NCBI GenBank assembly: GCA_046233115.1
Contig: JBJXHM010000005.1
Span: 347,807 to 411,806 of the forward strand
DNA: 64,000 nucleotides
Direction: 5' to 3'
Source: JACOMY01 sp046233115
Lineage (GTDB): Bacteria > Pseudomonadota > Alphaproteobacteria > Kiloniellales > JACOMY01
Within the stretch, counting starts at the first letter, position 1, and each line of letters opens with the position of its first letter. The notes under the pieces were generated by a model that ran no database searches, was not told the origin of the DNA, and worked only from the letters and a program-made list of their open reading frames with translations. The translations under genes were made by a program, and so were the position numbers. This document shows positions 52,659 to 61,900 of this stretch, in pieces.

Positions 52659-52825
52659 GAGTACATCAAGGACCAAGGTCTCGACCAGGGCGTCGATGCC
52701 CTCTCTCGTGTTGCAGTTGTAGGGAGGACCGCCCAGCCCTCGCGCATCTGGCGGGCCTCGGCCGCCATGGCATCGGCATCGACACAAGGCGCTAGGTCGA
52801 GCTTGTTAATGACCAGCATTGAGTT
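52659..52825 (-). pseudogene. ureG 3' fragment, frameshifted
   Basis: On the minus strand MLVINKLDLAPCVDADAMAA then EARQMREG matches the conserved C-terminal part of the urease accessory GTPase UreG (LVINKTDLAP..V..DA..MR). The reading then shifts frame to NTREGIDALVETLVLDVL, matching the TGEGLD..V.F UreG end. The N-terminal two thirds, including the P-loop, are absent. It is a scar at the right edge of the island, not a gene. Confidence 0.75.
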
Positions 52826-52962
52826 CGTGGGCTACTGCTAGCCCTAGAGGGACTTCACCAGGCGCGTCGGCACGAAGGTGTCATCGACCCGTTACCGAAC
52901 TGAAACATCCTCTTGGCAGACTGTCACTCGTCGGTGGCCTTGAAGCTGCTGTCGGAGGTGTG

Positions 52963-53802
52963 ATGGCTGCTATCGAAATCGACGGATTGACCAAGAGTTT
53001 CGGCGGTCGCAAGGCGCTGGATGGCGTCAGCGTGCGCCTCGAGGCCGGTGAGCGCGTGGCGCTGATCGGTGCGTCCGGGTCCGGCAAGTCCACCCTCATC
53101 CGCCATGTCTCCGGCCTGATCCGGGCCGACAAGGGCGTGGCCGGCCGCGTCTCGGTGCACGGCCGCCTGGTCCAGGACAAGGGCCACCTCACCAGGGAGG
53201 CCAAGGCGGTGCGCAGCGAGGTCGGGCTGATCTTCCAGCAGTTCAACCTGGTGAACCGCCTCTCGGTGCTGACCAACGTGCTGACCGGCCTGCTCGGCCG
53301 CGTGCCGGCGTTGCGCGCCAGTTGCTTCCTTTTCACCCGCGAGGAGAAACTGCTGGCCATGCAGGCGCTGGACCGCGTCGGCATCGCCGACAAGGCGCTG
53401 CAGCGTGCCTCCACCCTTTCCGGCGGGCAGCAGCAGCGCGCGGCCATCGCGCGCGCCATGGTGCAGCAGGCCCGCGTCCTGCTGGCCGACGAGCCCATCG
53501 CCTCGCTCGACCCGGCCTCGGCCAAGCGGGTGATGGAGAGCTTGGCCACCCTGAACGAGCGGGACGGCGTCACCCTGATGGTCTCGCTGCATCAGGTCGA
53601 GTATGCCCGCCACTACTTTCCCCGAACCATCGCGCTTCGCGACGGGCGGATCGCCTACGACGGCCCCAGCCGCGGCCTCACCCGCGACGCCCTGCAGGAT
53701 CTCTACGGCGATGCCAGCGAGGAGCTGATCCTGCCCGAAGCGCGCGAGGCACCGCGTCGCGAGACGCCGGTCGCGGCACGGCCGGAACCGGCCATCGCCT
53801 GA
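52963..53802 (+). CDS. phnC: Phosphonate ABC transporter ATP-binding protein PhnC
   Basis: 279 residues from ATG 52963 (MAAIEIDGLTKSFGGRKALDGVSVRL), with GGAGG 4 nt upstream; the frame open to 52819 is scar DNA. Walker A GASGSGKSTLIR, Q-loop GLIFQQFNLVNRLSVLTNVLTGLLGRVPALR (a PhnC hallmark), signature LSGGQQQRAAIARA, Walker B VLLADEPIASLD. Powers phosphonate uptake with PhnE and PhnD. First gene of the right phn block. Confidence 0.96.
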   Translation: MAAIEIDGLTKSFGGRKALDGVSVRLEAGERVALIGASGSGKSTLIRHVSGLIRADKGVAGRVSVHGRLVQDKGHLTREAKAVRSEVGLIFQQFNLVNRLSVLTNVLTGLLGRVPALRASCFLFTREEKLLAMQALDRVGIADKALQRASTLSGGQQQRAAIARAMVQQARVLLADEPIASLDPASAKRVMESLATLNERDGVTLMVSLHQVEYARHYFPRTIALRDGRIAYDGPSRGLTRDALQDLYGDASEELILPEAREAPRRETPVAARPEPAIA

Positions 53803-53853
53803 CGGTATTCCTTCTCCTTTTCCACCCGACCTTTAGACCTGGAGGTTTAGAGC

Positions 53854-54843
53854 ATGAACGCGTTTATCAAGGGTCTGGCCACCGCCGCCCTCGTCACCAG
53901 CCTGGGCACGGCGGCTTCCGCCGAGTCGATCAACTTCGGCATCATCTCCACCGAGTCCAGCCAGAACCTGAAGACCATCTGGCAGCCCTTCCTGGACGAC
54001 ATGGCCGAGCAGACCGGCCTCGAGGTGAAGCCCTTCTTCGCCTCCGACTATGCCGGCGTGATCGAGGGCATGCGCTTCGGCAAGGTGGACGTCGCCTGGT
54101 TCGGCAACAAGTCGGCCATGGAGGCCGTCGACCGCGCCAACGGCGAGGTCTTCGCCCAGACCGTCGACGGTGACGGCAACCCCGGCTACTGGTCGCTGCT
54201 GATCGCCAACGTCGACTCGCCGCTGAACTCGCTGGAAGACGTCCTGGCCTGCGACAAGTCGCTGACCTTCGGCCTGGGCGATCCCAACTCGACCTCCGGC
54301 TTCCTGGTGCCGACCACCTTCATCTATGCCGACCGCGGCATCGACCCGAAGGAATGCTACAAGCGCGTCACCAACGCCAACCACCAGACCAATGCGCTGT
54401 CGGTCGCCAACAAGCAGGTCGACTTCGCCACCAACAACACCGAGAACATGCGCCGCCTGGAGGTCACGCACCCGGCCGAGCGCGCCAAGATCAAGATCCT
54501 CTGGCAGTCGCCGCTGATCCCGTCGGACCCGCTGGTCTGGCGCAAGGACCTGTCGGACGAGATGAAGGACAAGGTCTACACCTTCATCCTCTCCTACGGC
54601 CGTCTCGGCACGCCTGAGCAGGTGAAGGCCGCGCGCGAGGTGCTGACCGGCCTGCAGTGGGCCCCCTTCAAGCCCTCCTCCGACGCCCAGCTCTACCCGA
54701 TCCGCCTGCTGGCGATTGCCAAGGAGATGGCCAAGGTACAGAGCAGCGACCTCTCCGACGCCGAGAAGGACGCCAAGCTGAACGAACTCAAGGCCGAGAA
54801 GAAGAAGTACGAAGAGCTGATGGCGACCATTCCGCAAGCCTAA
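53854..54843 (+). CDS. phnD: Phosphonate-binding periplasmic protein PhnD
   Basis: 329 residues with a signal peptide (FIKGLATAALVTSLGTAASA). Mature text INFGIISTESSQNLKTIWQPFLDDM, FFASDYAGVIEGMRFGKVDVAWFGNKSA and GLGDPNSTSGFLVP are PhnD blocks that line the phosphonate pocket. GGAGG lies 10 nt before ATG. A strong hairpin follows the gene and should raise its level over phnE. Confidence 0.96.
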   Translation: MNAFIKGLATAALVTSLGTAASAESINFGIISTESSQNLKTIWQPFLDDMAEQTGLEVKPFFASDYAGVIEGMRFGKVDVAWFGNKSAMEAVDRANGEVFAQTVDGDGNPGYWSLLIANVDSPLNSLEDVLACDKSLTFGLGDPNSTSGFLVPTTFIYADRGIDPKECYKRVTNANHQTNALSVANKQVDFATNNTENMRRLEVTHPAERAKIKILWQSPLIPSDPLVWRKDLSDEMKDKVYTFILSYGRLGTPEQVKAAREVLTGLQWAPFKPSSDAQLYPIRLLAIAKEMAKVQSSDLSDAEKDAKLNELKAEKKKYEELMATIPQA

Positions 54844-54865
54844 GCCCTCTCGTTCTTCTGTCCCA

Positions 54866-54908
54866 GGGGAGCGGCCTCGACCGGAGGCCGCTCCCCCTCT
54901 TGTTGTTC
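54866..54908 (+). terminator. Attenuating terminator between phnD and phnE
   Basis: GGGGAGCGGCCTC pairs perfectly with 54884-54896 across a 5-nt loop, followed by the T-rich ctcttgttgttct. It probably lets only part of the transcripts pass into phnE and phnM. Confidence 0.75.
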
Positions 54909-54938
54909 TACAGTTGGCAATCGGGAGCGCGCCCAGCC

Positions 54939-55742
54939 GTGAGCACCCCTATCCCCGAACAGGTCGGCCTGCCGCCGCGCGACTGGGGCCGCACCGCCTA
55001 TCGCTGGCTGATCGGCGGCGCCGTGGTCTTCGCCCTCATCTGGAGCTGGGCACCAGCGGAGATGTACCGCTTCGTCAATCTCTTCACCGATGCCGACAAC
55101 ATGCTGCAGTACGCATCGGGCTTCTTTCATCCGAACTTCCAGGACTGGGACTACTACCTGGAAGAGATGGTGCTGACCGTGCAGATCGCGGTCTGGGGCA
55201 CCGGCCTGGCGGTGGTCGCCTCGATTCCCTTCGGCATCCTCTCTTCCTCCAACATGGCGCCGATCTGGGTGGTGCAGCCGGTACGCCGCCTGATGGACGC
55301 CTTCCGCGCGATCAACGAGCTGGTCTTCGCCGTGCTCTTCGTGGTCGCGGTGGGGCTTGGCCCCTTCGCCGGCGTCATGGCGCTCTTCCTCCACACCACC
55401 GGCACTTTGGCCAAGCTCTTCTCCGAAGCGGTCGAGGCGATCGACACCCGGCCGGTCGAGGGCATCCGCGCGACCGGCGCCACCCGCATCCAGGAGATCG
55501 TCTACGGCGTGATTCCGCAGGTGCTGCCGCTCTGGATCTCGGTCTCGCTCTACCGCTTCGAGGCCAACGTGCGCGCCGCCACGGTGCTGGGCCTCGTCGG
55601 TGCCGGCGGCATCGGCCAGGTTCTCTTCGAATCGATCAGGGGCTTTTTCTACGCGGAGAGCGCCGCCATCTTGATCATCATCGTCGTCACCGTGACCATC
55701 GTCGATCTTCTGTCACAGCAGTTGCGTAAGCTAGCGATATGA
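54939..55742 (+). CDS. phnE: Phosphonate ABC transporter permease PhnE
   Basis: 267 residues from GTG 54939 (STPIPEQVGLPPRDWGRTAYRWLIGG); GGGAG lies 12 nt upstream. No ATG fits before the first membrane helix. Permease blocks: MLQYASGFFHPNFQDWDYYLEEMVLTVQIAVWGT, RAINELVFAVLFVVAVGLGPFAG and VGAGGIGQVLFESIRGF. Inner-membrane channel for PhnCD. Overlaps the next gene by ATGA. Confidence 0.93.
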   Translation: MSTPIPEQVGLPPRDWGRTAYRWLIGGAVVFALIWSWAPAEMYRFVNLFTDADNMLQYASGFFHPNFQDWDYYLEEMVLTVQIAVWGTGLAVVASIPFGILSSSNMAPIWVVQPVRRLMDAFRAINELVFAVLFVVAVGLGPFAGVMALFLHTTGTLAKLFSEAVEAIDTRPVEGIRATGATRIQEIVYGVIPQVLPLWISVSLYRFEANVRAATVLGLVGAGGIGQVLFESIRGFFYAESAAILIIIVVTVTIVDLLSQQLRKLAI

Positions 55743-56473
55743 ACGCACCACGTTATGCCATCTACTACGCCCCGCCGGCCGGCTCGCCGCTGGCCCGCCT
55801 GGGCGCCGCCTGGCTGGGTCGCGATTGCGACAGCGACGCCCGGCAGATCCCGCCGATCCTGGCCGGCCTGACCCGGGAGGCCCAGGAGGCCGTCACCGAA
55901 TCGCCGCGCCGTTACGGCTTTCACGCCACCCTGAAGCCGCCTTTCCGCCTGGCGCCGGGCGCCAGCCTGCATGACCTGCGCCAGTCGCTCCACGCGCTGG
56001 CCACGCGCGCGAGCAAGGTCACCCTGCCCCGCCTGGAGGTGCGCCTGCTCGGCCACTTCCTGGCGCTGGTGCCGAGCCGCCCCTCGGCCGAGCTGGAGAG
56101 CCTGGCCGCCGACTGCGTGCGCGACCTGGACCGCCTGCGCGCCCAGCCCGAGCCGGACGAGCTGGAGCGCCGCCGCAGGGCCGGTCTCAGCGAAGCGCAG
56201 GAGACCTTGCTGCGCCGCTGGGGCTATCCTTACGTCATGGAGGCCTTCCGCTTTCACATGACCCTGACCGGACCGCTCGACAGCGCCATGGCCGAGCGGC
56301 TGACGCCTGCGCTGGCGGACTACTTCGCCGGCGAACTGGCCAAGGAGCAGCGGATCGACGCCCTGAGCCTGTTCGAGGAGGCCGCACCCGGCGCCCCCTT
56401 CCGCCGCGTCGACCGAATCCCACTCTCCGACGTCGGGATCATCGGCCGCGAGGGAGCCTGCGACGCCGCATGA
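55739..56473 (+). CDS. DUF1045 phosphonate-operon protein (TIGR03223 type), 2H phosphoesterase-like
   Basis: 244 residues. Two His-x-Thr motifs, YGFHATLKPPF (about residue 60) and FRFHMTLTG (about 175), mark the 2H phosphoesterase fold shared with 2'-5' RNA ligases. Proteins of this family occur almost only in C-P lyase clusters; the reaction is not settled, perhaps hydrolysis of the cyclic ribose phosphate made by PhnJ. Overlaps phnE and phnM by 4 bp each. Confidence 0.9.
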   Translation: MNAPRYAIYYAPPAGSPLARLGAAWLGRDCDSDARQIPPILAGLTREAQEAVTESPRRYGFHATLKPPFRLAPGASLHDLRQSLHALATRASKVTLPRLEVRLLGHFLALVPSRPSAELESLAADCVRDLDRLRAQPEPDELERRRRAGLSEAQETLLRRWGYPYVMEAFRFHMTLTGPLDSAMAERLTPALADYFAGELAKEQRIDALSLFEEAAPGAPFRRVDRIPLSDVGIIGREGACDAA

Positions 56474-57612
56474 GCGAGATCAGCTTCACCAACTGCCGCC
56501 TGGTCCTGCCCAACGCGGTGCTGCAGGGCAGCCTGTCGGCCAAGGACGGCAGGATCGCCGCGATCGACAGCACGAGCGCCGCGGCCGGCGCGGTGGACTG
56601 CGAGGGCGACTATCTGATCCCCGGCCTGATCGAGCTGCACACCGACCACCTGGAATCGCACTTCAAGCCGCGGCCAGGCGTGACCTGGCCGGTGACGGCG
56701 GCGGTGATCGCGCATGACGCGCAGATCGCGGCCTCCGGCATCACCACGGTCTTCGACGCGCTGCGCGCCGGCTCCGAGCGGCAGGACAGCACCTCGCTCA
56801 GCGGCAACGTCACCCGACTGGCCAGGGCGATCGGCGCAGCCCAGAACAGCAACGCGCTACGCGCCGACCACCTGCTCCACCTACGCTGCGAACTGGCCTG
56901 CGAGGACACCATCGCCACCACCGAGGCCCTGCTGGAAGAGCCGGGGGTGCGGCTGATCTCGCTGATGGACCACACCCCGGGCCAGCGCCAGTTCGTGCGC
57001 ATGGAACAGTTCCGCTTCTACTACCTCGGCAAGACCGGGATGACCGAGGAGGAGCTGGACCGCTTCATCGAGCGCCGGCTGGAGGCCCACCGCCGGCTGG
57101 CCGGCCCCAACCGCGCCCATGTGGCCGCACTGGCCAAGGCCCGCGGCATCCCGCTGGCCAGCCACGACGACGCCACGCCCGAGCATGTTGCCGAAGCGGT
57201 CGAGAACGGCGTCTCCATCGCCGAGTTCCCGACCACCTTGGAGGCGGCGCAGGAGTCGCACGGGCACAACATGAGCGTGCTGATGGGCGCCCCCAATCTG
57301 GTCCGCGGTGGCTCGCACTCGGGCAACATCTCCGCCCAGGAGCTGGCCGAAGCCGGACTACTGGACATCTTCTCCTCCGACTACGTGCCCTTCAGCCTGC
57401 TGCAGGCCGCCTTCGAGCTGCCCGAGCGGATCCCCGCCATCAGCCTGCATCATGCCGTGCGCCTGGTCACCGCCAACCCGGCGGCGGCCGCCGGTCTCGA
57501 CGACCGCGGCGAGATCGCCCTGGGCAAGCGGGCGGACCTGGTGCGGGTCACCCTGCTGGACGACCTGCCGGTGGTTCGTGGCGTCTGGCGCGAAGGCCGG
57601 CGGGTGGCATGA
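56470..57612 (+). CDS. phnM: Ribose triphosphonate diphosphatase PhnM
   Basis: 380 residues, amidohydrolase fold. Metal ligands sit in GLIELHTDHLESHF, LISLMDHTPGQRQF and LASHDDATPEHV; SSDYVPFSLLQAAF is the C-terminal PhnM block. It releases pyrophosphate from the ribose-triphosphate-phosphonate intermediate before PhnJ acts. ATGA overlaps on both sides. Confidence 0.96.
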   Translation: MSEISFTNCRLVLPNAVLQGSLSAKDGRIAAIDSTSAAAGAVDCEGDYLIPGLIELHTDHLESHFKPRPGVTWPVTAAVIAHDAQIAASGITTVFDALRAGSERQDSTSLSGNVTRLARAIGAAQNSNALRADHLLHLRCELACEDTIATTEALLEEPGVRLISLMDHTPGQRQFVRMEQFRFYYLGKTGMTEEELDRFIERRLEAHRRLAGPNRAHVAALAKARGIPLASHDDATPEHVAEAVENGVSIAEFPTTLEAAQESHGHNMSVLMGAPNLVRGGSHSGNISAQELAEAGLLDIFSSDYVPFSLLQAAFELPERIPAISLHHAVRLVTANPAAAAGLDDRGEIALGKRADLVRVTLLDDLPVVRGVWREGRRVA

Positions 57613-58694
57613 GCCCGGTCGCGCCACTCTTCGCCTTGCTGCGCGACAAGGGTGGTGCGCGCTACGGCGGCGAGGCCGTCACTCAGCTCCAGCACGCGCT
57701 GCAGTGCGCCGCGCTGGCCGAGCGCGCCGAGGCCGGCGAGGCCCAGGCCATCGCAGCCCTGCTGCACGACATCGGACACCTGCAGGTCGAGGACGAGGGC
57801 CTGGCCGCGCGCGGCAAGGACGCCCGGCACGAGGCAGTCGGAGCCGCCCTGTTGCGCCAGGTCTTCGGTCCCTCGGTAACCCAGCCGATCCGCCTGCACG
57901 TCAATGCCAAGCGCTACCTGACGGCGACCGACCCGGCCTATCTCGCCGGGCTCTCGCCGGCCTCGGTGACCTCGCTCGGCGTCCAGGGCGGCCCCTTTTC
58001 GGCCAGCGAGGCCGAAGCCTTCGCCCGGCGTCCCTACGCCCTTGAAGCGGTGGATCTGCGCCGCTGGGATGATCTCGCGAAGGATCCCGACGCGCGGCCG
58101 CCTGGCCTGGACCACTTCGCCGCCGCAGCGGAACGACTCTCCGACTCCTGGCGGCGCGGCCGCCTGATCCTTGTCGTCGGCCCCAGCGGCGCCGGTAAGG
58201 ACAGCCTGCTAGCCGCAGCCAAGGAGCGGCTCGGCCCCGACAGCGGCTTCCACTTCCCCCGCCGCAGCATCACCCGGCCCAGCGACGCCCTGCGCGAGGA
58301 CCACGAGAGCCTGACGCCGGAGGCCTTCGAGGCGCGCCGTGCAGCCGACGGTTTCTGCCTCTCTTGGCAGGCGCATGGACTGAGCTACGGCATCCCGGCC
58401 GAAGCGCTCACCTGGCTGGAGCGTGGCGAGGCCGTCGTGGTCAATGTCTCGCGCACCCTGGTCCAGGCCGCAACCCGGCGCTTCCCCAGGGTCGAGGTGA
58501 TCCATGTCACCGCCGATCCCGCCACCATCGCCCGCCGCCTGGCCGACCGCGACGGAGCCGCTGCAGCAGACAGCGACGGCCGCCTGGCTCGCTCGGTCGA
58601 CTGGACCGCGAGCGGCGCACGGGTGACCGAGATCGCCAACGACGGCACCCTTGAGCAGGGCCAAAGCGCTTTCCTCGCCGCCCTCGCGGCCTGA
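57609..58694 (+). CDS. phnN: Fusion of an HD phosphohydrolase (PhnZ-like) with PhnN (ribose 1,5-bisphosphokinase)
   Basis: 361 residues, about twice the PhnN length. Residues 1-180 are an HD domain of the phosphonate-associated type: His29, His53-Asp54 (ALLHDIGHLQ), His74, His98, then DLRRWDDLAKDP. Residues 184-361 are PhnN, with Walker A VVGPSGAGKDSL (190-200) and SITRPSDALREDHESLTPEAFEA. PhnN makes PRPP from ribose 1,5-bisphosphate, the end of the C-P lyase route. The HD half may act on an organophosphonate or a ribose phosphate. No frameshift is seen at the join, so the fusion is real. Confidence 0.93.
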   Translation: MSPVAPLFALLRDKGGARYGGEAVTQLQHALQCAALAERAEAGEAQAIAALLHDIGHLQVEDEGLAARGKDARHEAVGAALLRQVFGPSVTQPIRLHVNAKRYLTATDPAYLAGLSPASVTSLGVQGGPFSASEAEAFARRPYALEAVDLRRWDDLAKDPDARPPGLDHFAAAAERLSDSWRRGRLILVVGPSGAGKDSLLAAAKERLGPDSGFHFPRRSITRPSDALREDHESLTPEAFEARRAADGFCLSWQAHGLSYGIPAEALTWLERGEAVVVNVSRTLVQAATRRFPRVEVIHVTADPATIARRLADRDGAAAADSDGRLARSVDWTASGARVTEIANDGTLEQGQSAFLAALAA

Positions 58695-58900
58695 GGCCGC
58701 CGTCCAAAGCAACCGCTCCGTCCACAACGACACAAATCTGCAGCCATTCCGTCGCGAAAGCTTTTTCAAACGATAAGACGGCTGCAACCCGCTCTCCCCA
58801 CTGTCTCCCCGTTTTTCCGGGCGTGCCCCCGGCGGGTGGAGCATAGCGCTCCCCTCGCCCCGGTGGCGCGCCCTTGTCGTGGAAACGAGGGGAGCCTCCC

Positions 58901-61900
58901 ATGTTCAAGCTGCAGATCCTTCACGCCTCCGATCTGGAAGGCGGCGTGGATGCCATCGAAAATGCACCGCACTTCGCCGCCATCGTCGACGCCTTCGAGC
59001 AGGAGGCCGAGGCCGACGGGGTCGCCTCGATCCTGCTGTCGGCCGGCGACAACTACATCCCCGGCCCCTTCTACAACGCCGGCGGCGACTTCGCGCTGAA
59101 CGACACCTTCGAAGGCTTCTACAACGAGCTCTTCGGCTTGATCGACACCTCCAAGCTGGACGCCGCGATCGACACCAACGGCGACGGCTTCTTCGACAAC
59201 GACGAGATCCAGGTGGCGATCGACCAGGGGCTGGTGACCTTCGACGAGATCTACACCACCGACGTCAACGGCGACGGCGCGAAGGATTACTTCGAGGAGA
59301 TCGACAACTCCGAGGGCCGACTGGACGTCGCGATCATGAACGCGCTGGGCGTCGATGCCTCGGCGATCGGTAACCACGAGTTCGATGCCGGCACCGACCT
59401 CTTCGAGAACGCGATTAACTACGACAGCGAGGAAGGCAACGACCTCAGCCTCGGTCGCTACGGCAACGTCAACTACCTGCAGGAAGTCGACACGGCCGGT
59501 GTGCAGTTCCCCTACCTCTCGGCCAACCTGGACTTCAGCCAGGACTTCGACGTGGGTGAGCTCTTCACCAACCAGATCCTGAACGCCAGCACCTTCGCTT
59601 CGGACCTGCTGAGCGCCCGGGTCGACCCGGCCGATCCCTTCCAGGTCGGTTCCGACTCGAACGACGCAAAGATCGCGCCGGCCACCATCCTGACGGTCGA
59701 CGGCGAGCAGATCGGCGTGGTGGGCGCCACCACCCAGCTGGTCTCGCAGATCTCCTCCACCGGCACCATCGAGGACGTCTCCAGCCCCGGCACCAACGAC
59801 ATGGCCGCACTGGCAGCCGTGCTGCAGCCGGTGATCGACGAGCTGACCGCCCAGGGCGTCGACAAGATCATCCTCACCAGCCACCTGCAGCAGATCGCGC
59901 TGGAGACCGAGCTGGCCGGCCTGCTGCACGGCGTCGACGTGATCATCGCCGGCGGCTCGGACACCATCCTGGCCGACGATAACGACCGTTTGCGCGCCGG
60001 TGACAGCGCCGCCGACAGCTATCCGGTCGAGACCACCGACGCCGACGGCAACCCCACCGTCATCGTCTCCACCGACGGCGAGTACAGCTACGTCGGCCGC
60101 CTGGTGCTCGAGTTCGACAACGCCGGCCACGTGAAGACCGGCAGCATCGACGAGGCCGTTTCCGGCTCCTACGCCACCGACGAACAGGGTGTGCTGGAGG
60201 TCACCGGCGAGACCGACATCGACGACGCCCTCGCCAACTCCGAGCTCGGTACGCAGGTCAAGAACCTGACCCAGGAGGTGACCGCCATCGTCACCGCGCT
60301 GGACGGCGACATCGCCGGCCGCTCCGAGGTCTTCCTGAACGGCCGCCGCGAAGTTGTGCGCACCGAGGAGACCAACCTCGGCAACATCACCGCCGATGCC
60401 AACCTCCATGCCGCGCAGCAGTTCGACGACGACGTCGTGGTCTCGATCAAGAACGGCGGCGGCATCCGCGCCGCCATCGGCGAGATCGTGGACAATGGTG
60501 ACGGTACCTCCAGCCTGGAGCCGACCGCAGCCAACCCGGTCTCCGGCAAGGAAGAGGGAGAGATCAGCGAGCTCGACATCGACAACTCGCTGCGCTTCGA
60601 CAACCAGCTCGTGATCGTGGAACTGAGCACCGCCGAGCTGAAGGTCATCCTGGAGCACGCGGTCGCGGCCACCGAGGCCGGCAACACCCCCGGCCAGTTC
60701 CCGCAGGTGGGCGGCATCCACTTCTCCTTCGACCCCACCGGCACGGCCCAGGTGCTGGACGCCGACGGCAACGTCGTCACCGCCGGCAGCCGCATCCAGT
60801 CGGCGTCGCTGGTCGACGAGAACGGCCTCACCACCCGCATCCTGGTCGAGGACGGCAAGGTGGTGGACGACGCGCCCAGCAGCATCAAGGTCGTCACCCT
60901 GAACTTCCTGGCCGACGGCGGCGACGGCTACCCCTTCCCGGCCTTCTCCGGCAGCGTCAGCATGAACATGGGCGAGCAGGAAGCCCTCTCGACCTACCTG
61001 ACGGAGACCTTCCCGGCCAGCGGTGCGGGCTTCAACATCCCCGACACCGAGGCCGGCCAGGACGGCCGCATCCAGAACCTGGGCGAGCGCGGCGACACCG
61101 TCGATGCCCCGGTCGCCACGCAGGCCCTCTCCGCCACGGTCTACGCCGAGTTCGTCGGCGAGGGCGGCGAAGGTGCCTCCGAGGTGGTCGCGCAGGAGGA
61201 CGGCAAGCTCTACGTCACCAACGGCGCGCTCGGCCGGATCGACATCTTCGAGATCCCGGCCAATGGCGGTAGCCAGCCGCAGGTCGCGGTTGCCTCGCTC
61301 GACCTGACCGGCCTGCCCGGCTTCGACGGCGTGCAGTCGGTCGCGATCAAGAACGGCGTAGTCGCGGCTGCCATCTCCATCGAGCCGGTCGAGGAAGAGG
61401 TCTTCGGTGAGACCACGATCCTGTCGCAGAAGGGCATTGTCGCCCTCTTCGATGCCCAGAGCCTGCAGCTACTCTCCACCGTCGAGGTCGGCAACCTGCC
61501 CGATCAGCTCACCTTCACCAAGGACGGCAACACCCTGCTGGTCGCCGGTGAGGGCGAGAAGAACGAGGATAGCGATCACGACGACAACCCGCTGGGCACC
61601 ATCGCCCTGATTGACGTCAGCGATCCGGCGAACCCGGAGGCCGAGATCCTCGACTTCACCCAGTACAACGGTCTGGAGGAGGCCGCCCGCGAGGCCGGCA
61701 TCCGCATCCGTCCCGACACCAGCTTCGGCCAGGACATCGAGCCGGAGTACATCACGGTCAGCCCGGACGGCCAGTACGCCTTCGCCAGCCTGCAGGAGAA
61801 TAACGCGATCGCCAAGATCGACCTCTCCAGCGGTGAGATCGTGAAGATCTTCGGCCTGGGCACGCTGGACTACAGCAGCGAGAGCGCGCTCGACCCGCTA

